DNA of 12,629 nucleotides from Proteobacteria bacterium UBA6920. Its GTDB lineage: Bacteria; Pseudomonadota; Gammaproteobacteria; SG8-11. The stretch lies in NCBI GenBank assembly GCA_002448875.1, contig DKAS01000191.1, positions 1 through 12,629 of the forward strand. The letters are read 5' to 3'. Both the position numbers and the translations under genes were made by a program. Below, one piece after another: positions 6,198 to 11,451 of the stretch. Within the stretch, counting starts at the first letter, position 1; each line of letters begins with the position of its first letter. The notes under the pieces were generated by a model. That model was given only the letters and a program-made list of their open reading frames with translations. It searched no databases and had not been told where the DNA came from.

Positions 6198-7847
6198 ATG
6201 ACCTCGATTCCCGACACTGCCACTGTCGCCGAACCGCAGCCGGCTGCCGCCGCGCCGGCCACGGAGTCCGCCGGCCACACCTGGCAGCCGCTGCGCTGGC
6301 TGAACATCTACCGCCTGGTGCTGGCGGTGGCGCTGCTGGCTTATCTGGCGCTGTTCCGCGACCAGGGGCTGATCGGCGAGCGCTTTCCGCAGGCGGCGCT
6401 GGTCGCCTGCGTCGTGTATCTGATCTTCAGTCTGGCGATGTTGCTGACCATCCAGGCCCAGCGACCGGGTTTTTATGTACAGGTGCATTTTCAGATCATG
6501 GTGGATATTGCCTTCCTCACCGTGCTGATGCACACCAGCGGCGGCATCGAAACCGGACTGGGCATGCTGATCATCATCGCCGTGGCCGGTGGCGCCATTG
6601 TGGTTCCCGGCCGCAACGCCAACCTGTTCGCCTCCCTGGCCAGCCTGGCCTTACTGGCCGAACAGGTGTCCGCCTATCTCACCGGCTCGGTAGCCACCAA
6701 TTATCCCCAGGCCGGCCTGCTGGGCGCCAGTTTCTTCGCCACTGCCACCCTGGCGTATGTCCTGGCCCACCGTGTGCGCGAAAGCGAGGCGCTGGCGCGC
6801 CAGCGGGGCACCGACCTGGCGAACATGGCGGAGCTCAATGAGTACATCATTCAGCAACTGGACGCCGGCGTGATCGCCGTCGATCACCGGCTCACCGTGC
6901 GCCTGGCCAATCGCGCCGCCGGCCGCCTGCTGGCCTGCGGCACGCCGCAGCACGGACAGAAACTGGTCAACATCTCGCCGGAACTGGCGACGGCACTGAT
7001 GACCTGGTCCCGCGACAAACAGGCGCGTACCGCGTTCTTCACCGTGCCGCGCAACGGCATGGAACTGCAGCCCCTGTTCGTGTCGCTGGGCAGCCATGCG
7101 GAATCGGGCACGGTGATCATCCTGGAAGACATCAGCGCGGCACGGCAGCAGGCGCAGCAGATGAAGCTGGCCTCCCTGGGCCGGCTGACGGCGAGCATCG
7201 CCCATGAGATCCGCAATCCTCTGGGCGCCATCAGTCACGCCGGCCAGCTGCTGCAGGAGTCCGCCGACCTGCCTGCTGCGGATCGCCGCCTGACCCAGAT
7301 CATTCGCGATCATGCCGCCCGCGTCAACACCATCATCGAGAACATCCTGCAACTCAGCCGACGCGAACAGTTCATTCCCCAGGACATCCCGCTCGGTCCC
7401 TGGTTGCGCCAATTCGTCCATGAGTTCACGACCGAGCACCACCTGGACCCCGGCGCCATCCGCATCGAAGTCGCGGCGCCGGAGCCACAGGTGACCATTG
7501 ACACCTCGCAATTGCGGCAGATACTCACCAATATCTGCGAGAACGCCCTGCGTTACTGCGATCCGGCACGTCCGCCCTGCATCCGCCTGGTGGTCGCCGG
7601 CAGCGCCGACGCCCAGGCTCCATTCCTGGACATAGTCGACAACGGCCCAGGCATCTCCGTGGAAAACCGCAAACACATATTCGAGCCGTTTTTTACCACG
7701 GAACACACTGGCACCGGTCTGGGCCTGTATATCTGCCGTGAACTGTGCGGCATGAACAAGGCCAGTCTGTCCTATTTCATCAACGACGCCGGCGCCAGCT
7801 GTTTTCGCATCCGCTTCGCTGGCCAGCCGCAGAAACGAACACCATGA
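6198..7847 (+). CDS. pilS: PilS, sensor histidine kinase of the pilin two-component system
   Basis: The protein has 549 residues from the ATG at 6198. After an Ala/Pro-rich tail, residues about 33-190 form six membrane helices, the typical PilS anchor. A PAS-like segment (about 215-310) contains LDAGVIAVD and IILEDIS. The dimerisation/phosphotransfer helix has SIAHEIRNPLGAISHAGQ with H336 as the phosphorylated histidine. The ATPase domain shows the N box (N449 in CENALRY), DNGPGIS (D481), the F box IFEPFFTT and GTGLGLYI (from G505). PilS autophosphorylates and controls PilR, which drives pilA transcription; in Pseudomonas it also contacts pilin in the membrane. The open frame extends further upstream, but that stretch overlaps tfpZ and has no family match. 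The stop overlaps the pilR start as ATGA, so the two are translationally coupled. Confidence 0.95.
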   Translation: MTSIPDTATVAEPQPAAAAPATESAGHTWQPLRWLNIYRLVLAVALLAYLALFRDQGLIGERFPQAALVACVVYLIFSLAMLLTIQAQRPGFYVQVHFQIMVDIAFLTVLMHTSGGIETGLGMLIIIAVAGGAIVVPGRNANLFASLASLALLAEQVSAYLTGSVATNYPQAGLLGASFFATATLAYVLAHRVRESEALARQRGTDLANMAELNEYIIQQLDAGVIAVDHRLTVRLANRAAGRLLACGTPQHGQKLVNISPELATALMTWSRDKQARTAFFTVPRNGMELQPLFVSLGSHAESGTVIILEDISAARQQAQQMKLASLGRLTASIAHEIRNPLGAISHAGQLLQESADLPAADRRLTQIIRDHAARVNTIIENILQLSRREQFIPQDIPLGPWLRQFVHEFTTEHHLDPGAIRIEVAAPEPQVTIDTSQLRQILTNICENALRYCDPARPPCIRLVVAGSADAQAPFLDIVDNGPGISVENRKHIFEPFFTTEHTGTGLGLYICRELCGMNKASLSYFINDAGASCFRIRFAGQPQKRTP

Positions 7848-9214
7848 ACAAACCCCTGGCGCTTATCATCGATGACGAACCGGATCTGTGCGAGCTGCTG
7901 GCCCTGACTCTGCAGAAAATGCAGGTCGACAGCCATTCCGCCCACACGCTGGCGCAGGCGCGGCAATTGTTGTCCGCTCATCCGTTTAACCTCTGTCTCA
8001 CCGACATGCGCCTGCCCGACGGCAACGGCATCGACCTCGTGCGCTTCGTGCAAACCCGGTTCAGTGATCTGCCGATCGCCGTCATTACCGCCCATGGCAA
8101 CATGGAAGCGGCGATCGAAGCACTCAAGGCCGGCGCCTTCGATTTCGTCTCCAAACCGGTGGATCTGCAGATGCTGCGCACCCTGGTGCAAACGGCCCTG
8201 CGTCTGGGCGAGAAATACCCCGAGGCGGACCGCCGCACCCGCGACGTGCTGATCGGCGACTCGCCGGTAATGCAGCAACTGCGCGGCAATGTGGCCAAGC
8301 TGGCGCGCAGCCAGGCGCCGGTCTACATCAGCGGCGAATCGGGCACCGGCAAGGAACTGGTGGCGCGCATGCTGCACGACAAGGGGCCGCGTGCCGGCAA
8401 GCCGTTCGTGCCGGTGAATTGCGGGGCGATTCCCGCGGAGCTGATGGAAAGCGAGTTTTTCGGCCACCGCAAGGGCAGTTTCACCGGCGCCCACAGCGAC
8501 AAGCCCGGTCTGTTTCAAAGCGCCCAGGGTGGCACCCTGTTTCTCGACGAGGTGGCGGATCTGCCGCTGGCCATGCAGGTGAAGTTGCTGCGCGCCATTC
8601 AGGAACGGGCGGTGCGACCGGTAGGCGAGGCGCGGGAAGTACCGGTGGATGTGCGCATCCTCTCCGCCACCCACAAATCGCTGCCGGATCTGGTGAACGC
8701 CGGCGTATTCCGGCAGGACTTGTACTATCGCCTCAATGTCATCGAGCTGGCGGTACCACCGCTGCGCGAGCGCGGCGGTGATATCGATGTTCTGACTCCG
8801 CATATCCTGCGCAAACTGGCGCCTGCCGGCAATGTGGCCGTGCGTATCACCGAAGCGGCGCAAGCGGAACTGCGTCGCTATCCTTTTCCCGGCAATGTGC
8901 GCGAGCTGGAAAACATCCTGGAGCGGGCCAGCACCTTGTGCGAACACGGGCTGATCCAGGTGCAGGACCTGCTGCTGGCGCCTCCTGCCGACGGCGTTGC
9001 ACCAGCCACCGAACCCGCGGCCAGCGCAGCACCGACGACGGTACCCACCGCGGCGGTCACGGAAAATCTCGAAGCCTACCTGGAGCGGGTTGAGCGCCAG
9101 GCCATCCTCGAAGCCCTGGCAGCCACGGACAACAATAAAACCGCGGCAGCGAAAAAACTCGGCATTACCTTCCGCGCCCTGCGTTACCGGCTGAAAAAAC
9201 TCGGTTTGGAATAA
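7844..9214 (+). CDS. pilR: PilR, sigma-54-dependent response regulator of pilin genes
   Basis: This 456-residue NtrC-type activator has all three domains. The receiver domain (1-120) has D10-D11 and phospho-acceptor D54 (LTDMRLPDG), plus a SKPVD lysine motif. The AAA+ domain has Walker A GESGTGKE at 164-171, the sigma-54 contact loop GSFTGA at 211-216 and Walker B LFLDEVADL (D235, E236), followed by arginine-finger and sensor motifs (FRQDLYYRLNV, PFPGNVRELEN). After an Ala/Thr/Pro-rich linker, a Fis-type helix-turn-helix at about 430-456 (NNKTAAAKKLGITFRALRYR) binds DNA. GSFTGA in place of the commoner GAFTGA occurs in PilR proteins, so it is not a defect. The next plus-strand gene is pilA, with a sigma-54 promoter before it, matching the known PilR target. 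Confidence 0.96.
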   Translation: MNKPLALIIDDEPDLCELLALTLQKMQVDSHSAHTLAQARQLLSAHPFNLCLTDMRLPDGNGIDLVRFVQTRFSDLPIAVITAHGNMEAAIEALKAGAFDFVSKPVDLQMLRTLVQTALRLGEKYPEADRRTRDVLIGDSPVMQQLRGNVAKLARSQAPVYISGESGTGKELVARMLHDKGPRAGKPFVPVNCGAIPAELMESEFFGHRKGSFTGAHSDKPGLFQSAQGGTLFLDEVADLPLAMQVKLLRAIQERAVRPVGEAREVPVDVRILSATHKSLPDLVNAGVFRQDLYYRLNVIELAVPPLRERGGDIDVLTPHILRKLAPAGNVAVRITEAAQAELRRYPFPGNVRELENILERASTLCEHGLIQVQDLLLAPPADGVAPATEPAASAAPTTVPTAAVTENLEAYLERVERQAILEALAATDNNKTAAAKKLGITFRALRYRLKKLGLE

Positions 9215-9298
9215 CTAGCGGTAATGGCGGCATATAGTTTAAATAGCTATGCAAATCGCCGTTTTCGTATAAGACGACACCCGCCCTTTACTGCGCAC

Positions 9299-9347
9299 TG
9301 ACCATTCCGGTCACCGCCGCGGTGACCAAATTCGTCACGTGACCAAG
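9299..9347. promoter_or_regulatory. Cluster of TGACC/GGTCA half-sites (candidate upstream activator site)
   Basis: TGACC occurs at 9299-9303, 9323-9327 and 9340-9344, and GGTCA at 9309-9313. Together they make a perfect hairpin-like palindrome at 9309-9327 (GGTCACCG, three bases, CGGTGACC), a 10-base palindrome GTCACGTGAC at 9334-9343, and a direct repeat GTGACCAA at 9322-9329 and 9340-9347, 18 bases apart. The cluster is centred about 190 bases upstream of the predicted pilA start, where activators of sigma-54 promoters bind. PilR is the obvious candidate, but the motif differs from the published Pseudomonas core, so the binder is inferred. Confidence 0.45.
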
Positions 9348-9486
9348 TTGGCAAAGCTGTTCGGCAATATCGTTAGCACACTGCGTTATGTACGCCCATT
9401 CAACAACCACGCTAACCTGCTGATTTAGCGAAGCCAGGGCGCCGGCACCGCAAAAAAATTCAAGTTCCCACCCTCGCCGTCGATAC

Positions 9487-9503
9487 CTGGCACAAGTGCT
9501 GCA
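9487..9503 (+). promoter_or_regulatory. Sigma-54 promoter of pilA (-24/-12)
   Basis: The site reads CTGGCAC-AAGTG-CTGCAC. The invariant GG (9489-9490) and GC (9501-9502) are exactly 12 bases apart, and only one base of the consensus TGGCAC-N5-TTGCA differs (C for the first T of the -12 box). Predicted transcription start is about 9513-9515, giving a leader of about 130 bases. PilR, encoded just upstream, is the expected activator. Confidence 0.85.
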
Positions 9504-9518
9504 CTACTCCGGCCAAGG

Positions 9519-9602
9519 CAAGTTTCCTGGACCTTGTCTCAAGGACGGAAGGTTAATGCAGCGCCTAACACAGTAACCAAAGACAAGGTTACAGGAAGCT
9601 TG
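9519..9602 (+). ncRNA. Long stem-loop in the pilA mRNA leader
   Basis: Left arm 9519-9539 and right arm 9581-9602 pair almost end to end: CAAG with CTTG, a T-G wobble, TTCCTG with CAGGAA, a small internal bulge (G against TA), then ACCTTGTCT with AGACAAGGT. That gives about 20 pairs around a 41-base loop. The loop can itself form GGTTA (9551-9555) with TAACC (9574-9578). The left arm begins some 5 bases after the predicted start, so the mature mRNA would be capped at its 5' end by this stem; the ribosome binding site (9634-9639) stays outside. It is a cis-acting leader element, not a separate RNA gene. Confidence 0.6.
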
Positions 9603-9645
9603 GTTCCACCGATTTAACACAACCACTCGCGAAGAGGAGTTTCAC

Positions 9646-10113
9646 ATGAAGAACGTAAAGGGTTTTACCCTGATTGAGTTGATGATCGTGGTCGCGATCA
9701 TCGGTATCCTGGCCGCCATCGCCATTCCGGCGTACAACGGCTATATCAAGCAGTCCAAGGTCTCCAGCATGATCGAGAACGTGGAAAATGGTTTCCGCCT
9801 GTCCAAGGGTGAAGCCGCCAAGATCGCCGCTGGCGGTGCGACGGTGTGTGTAAGCGTTATCACCCAGGGCAATGACGGTGGCAAGAAAGCGATTGGCGAT
9901 GCCACTTCGGACGCCTTCGTTTCCGGTACTACCGGCTCCGCCGGTCAGGTATGGATCAATGATGCCGGCAGCCCCACTGGCACTGACGGCAATGGCTGCC
10001 CGGAACCGGGTGACACCGTAACCGTCGGCTTCGTACTGCCGGCTGGTCTGGCGGACACCGATTTCCCCTCGGGCTCCGACTCCACCAACACCAAGACTTT
10101 TCTTGCCGAGTAA
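9646..10113 (+). CDS. pilA: Type IV major pilin (PilA)
   Basis: The precursor has 155 residues. The short leader MKNVKG ends in glycine and is cut by prepilin peptidase PilD before F7; the mature protein starts [20 protein letters not shown] with the essential Glu5 (E11 of the precursor) and the long hydrophobic helix used for fibre packing, followed by [12 protein letters not shown]. The globular part (about 55-155) is Gly/Ser/Thr-rich. It has only two cysteines, C68 and C118; if they pair, the loop is about 50 residues and mid-domain, not the usual short C-terminal disulfide loop. GAGGAG sits six bases before the ATG, an excellent ribosome binding site. The sigma-54 promoter, the structured leader and the terminator right after the gene all point to a highly expressed, separately transcribed main pilin. 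Confidence 0.95.
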   Translation: MKNVKGFTLIELMIVVAIIGILAAIAIPAYNGYIKQSKVSSMIENVENGFRLSKGEAAKIAAGGATVCVSVITQGNDGGKKAIGDATSDAFVSGTTGSAGQVWINDAGSPTGTDGNGCPEPGDTVTVGFVLPAGLADTDFPSGSDSTNTKTFLAE

Positions 10114-10141
10114 TACCGGCTGAAAAGCTGCTTGAAAACAG

Positions 10142-10170
10142 GGGGCCAGGTAACACTGGCCCCTTTTTTT
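10142..10170 (+). terminator. Intrinsic terminator after pilA
   Basis: A perfect 8-base GC-rich stem, GGGGCCAG (10142-10149) with CTGGCCCC (10156-10163), has a 6-base loop and is followed at once by seven T residues; an A-rich GAAAACA run precedes it. It should stop most pilA transcripts before the second pilin gene, giving a high pilA to downstream pilin ratio by partial read-through. Confidence 0.95.
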
Positions 10171-10209
10171 CCCGAGGACTCTTTGTGTAACACCTTTGAG
10201 GTCTGTGCC

Positions 10210-10644
10210 ATGCAAAGAAATCAAAAAGGATTCACTCTCATTGAATTGATGATAGTGGTCGCCATCATCGGAATCCTGGCCGCGATTGCCATCCCGTCTT
10301 ACAACGGCTACATACGACAAAGCAAAATCACCGCTTTGATCGAACATCAGGCTAATGCCGTCAAGGTGGTGAAAGCCGAGGCTTCTAAAATCGCCGCCGG
10401 TGCCACCGGGGTGGATGTCATCTCACAGCTCAATTTCGGGTCACGTACCGCGGTGGGCAACAATGCTTTGTCTGCCTTTACCACGGCCGGAGGAGTGGAA
10501 GGTCAGGTGGAAATTACCGGCATGACCGGTGCCGGCAATGTGCCCGCGCCTGGCGACACGGTTACTATCACCATGTATCCGGTAGCCGCCACAACGGCCG
10601 CTGACTACCCGGTGCCGATGACGGTTAATTTCTCCATCGAATAA
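10210..10644 (+). CDS. Second type IV pilin, paralogue of PilA
   Basis: The precursor has 144 residues with leader MQRNQKG and mature start [20 protein letters not shown], Glu5 present. The first 32 or so mature residues match the upstream pilin almost exactly (YNGYI, QSK), and the two proteins share an EA-x-KIAAG segment, but the rest has diverged; this is an old tandem duplication. There is no cysteine anywhere in the protein, so the usual C-terminal disulfide loop is absent. The start at 10210 was preferred to an upstream in-frame ATG at 10132 because that one lies across the terminator and would bury the leader peptide. TTGAGG stands eight bases before the ATG. I find no sigma-54 site of its own, so it is probably expressed at a lower level by read-through or from an unseen promoter. 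Confidence 0.93.
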   Translation: MQRNQKGFTLIELMIVVAIIGILAAIAIPSYNGYIRQSKITALIEHQANAVKVVKAEASKIAAGATGVDVISQLNFGSRTAVGNNALSAFTTAGGVEGQVEITGMTGAGNVPAPGDTVTITMYPVAATTAADYPVPMTVNFSIE

Positions 10645-10660
10645 ACTGCCCATTACCGCG

Positions 10661-10694
10661 GATACTGGGAGGATGTACTCCCCCTGCCGGTATC
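10661..10694 (+). repeat. Stem-loop after the second pilin gene
   Basis: GATAC (10661-10665) pairs with GTATC (10690-10694), enclosing GGGAG (10667-10671) with CTCCC (10678-10682). There is no T-run, so it is more likely an mRNA 3'-end or processing structure than an intrinsic terminator. Confidence 0.4.
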
Positions 10695-10808
10695 GCCAGC
10701 ACGGGCTAAAGAACCGCCAGTATTGGCCGACGAATTTGCGTGGAGTCGCAACTGCACTCCCACTACACGTATAGATTCCCAACTACCCCCATAAGACAGG
10801 AGGTATAC

Positions 10809-11216
10809 ATGACCACTTTCTCCCTGCCCGCGCGCACCCGGGGTTTTACCCTGCTGGAAATCATGATCGCCTGCGGCGTTCTGGCGGTGATCGCCGCCAT
10901 CGCGGTTCCGGCCTACAAGGGCTACATCGCCACCTCCCGCCAGACCGAGGGTTGGAACAATCTCAACACCCTGGCCATCGCCGAAGACGAGTTCTTCCTG
11001 GAAAACAATACCTACTTCCTCGGTGGCGACGCCGCCACCCTGGAAACCGCCAGCGGCGGCCTGTGGAAAGCGGCGGAACTCACCGAAGCCGAGCGCAATT
11101 TTACCTATGTGGTAACGGCCGGCAGCACCAGCGCCATCAGCAGCAGCTTCAAGGCGACGGCCACCGGCAAGGGTGGCAAGGTGCCAGCCTCCACGGTATT
11201 GACCAAGGGAAACTAA
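10809..11216 (+). CDS. Third prepilin-like protein (divergent pilin or minor pilin)
   Basis: The precursor has 135 residues. Its leader is longer (MTTFSLPARTRG, 12 residues) and is followed by FTLLEIMIACGVLAVIAAIA, so PilD cleavage before F13 and Glu5 (E17) are expected. A cysteine lies inside the membrane helix (mature position 10), which is unusual. The globular part shares no clear similarity with the two upstream pilins beyond AYKGYI; it contains ENNTYFLGG, reminiscent of PilE-type minor pilins. The final part is Ser/Thr/Lys-rich without cysteines. AGGAGG (10798-10803) sits five bases before the ATG, the best ribosome binding site in the window, so the protein may be made in quantity. Role as minor pilin, alternative major pilin or pseudopilin cannot be settled. 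Confidence 0.9.
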   Translation: MTTFSLPARTRGFTLLEIMIACGVLAVIAAIAVPAYKGYIATSRQTEGWNNLNTLAIAEDEFFLENNTYFLGGDAATLETASGGLWKAAELTEAERNFTYVVTAGSTSAISSSFKATATGKGGKVPASTVLTKGN

Positions 11217-11228
11217 CATCAGTGCTAA

Positions 11229-11286
11229 CCTGCACGCCAGGAACTGGCGGCAGGCAGGCCGAGGCGCAAGGGGGGAATTTGCGCCT
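11229..11286 (+). repeat. Two strong tandem stem-loops after the third pilin gene
   Basis: The first stem pairs CCTGC-A-CGCCAG (11229-11240) with CTGGCGGCAGG (11244-11254): eleven pairs, one bulged A and a GAA loop. The second pairs AGGCGCAA (11262-11269) with TTGCGCCT (11279-11286) around a G-rich loop. Neither is followed by a T-run. They could protect the 3' end of the pilin mRNA or act in Rho-linked termination. Confidence 0.5.
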
Positions 11287-11300
11287 AAAGAACATCCGCC

Positions 11301-11351
11301 CCCACCCGATAAACCAGAAGGTGCATTCCGGTGATGCATGAAATGGGTGGG
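11301..11351 (+). repeat. Nested stem-loop between the third pilin and pilB
   Basis: CCCACCC (11301-11307) pairs with GGGTGGG (11345-11351). Inside, TGCAT (11322-11326) pairs with ATGCA (11334-11338) around a 7-base loop. Only TGTTT follows the outer stem, a weak T-run at best. It might be a terminator for the pilin transcript or part of the pilB leader. Confidence 0.4.
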
Positions 11352-11371
11352 TGTTTGCCGTATTTGAATAT

Positions 11372-11400
11372 ACGAAGAAATTATAACGTGAGTTCTTCGT
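11372..11400. repeat. Inverted repeat in front of pilB
   Basis: Perfect 8-base arms ACGAAGAA (11372-11379) and TTCTTCGT (11393-11400) enclose 13 bases that include TATAAC (11382-11387), a fair sigma-70 -10 box. No -35 hexamer is well placed. The element could be an operator over the pilB promoter or an mRNA hairpin 50 bases before the start codon. Confidence 0.35.
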
Positions 11401-11451
11401 TGCTTCCCCGCCCGTGTGTGATGATTTCTATGACCCGTTAAATCAAGGCCT

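Larger units (their letters stand above)
9215..9645. other. pilR-pilA intergenic region: enhancer, sigma-54 promoter and long structured leader
   Basis: No gene is seen in these 431 bases. From left to right: an AT-richer stretch after pilR with no intrinsic terminator; a cluster of TGACC/GGTCA half-sites at 9299-9347; a sigma-54 promoter at 9487-9503; and a leader of about 130 bases with a long stem-loop. A GACAC at 9276-9280 (GTGTC on the other strand) matches the short core reported for Pseudomonas PilR sites, but one copy proves little. Confidence 0.7.

Noticed and set aside
6651..7706. Minus-strand open frame (351 codons) across pilS
   Set aside because: Antisense to the kinase core; composition and lack of motifs mark it as a shadow.
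7772..8947. Long minus-strand open frame (391 codons) across pilR
   Set aside because: Lies wholly opposite the conserved receiver and AAA+ domains of PilR and has no family pattern.
9309..9327. Perfect 19-base palindrome as a pilR terminator
   Set aside because: It has a GC-rich stem but no T-run after it, is about 95 bases past the stop, and sits in a cluster of matching half-sites, so an operator is likelier.
10132..10209. Earlier in-frame start for the second pilin
   Set aside because: It lies on the upstream arm side of the intrinsic terminator, and a 33-residue leader would be unusual where a standard 7-residue prepilin leader exists.
10724..10740. Sigma-54-like site TTGGCC...TTTGCG before the third pilin
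   Set aside because: The GG and GC are 13 bases apart rather than 12, and sigma-54 spacing is strict; worth remembering only if a start is mapped near 10750.
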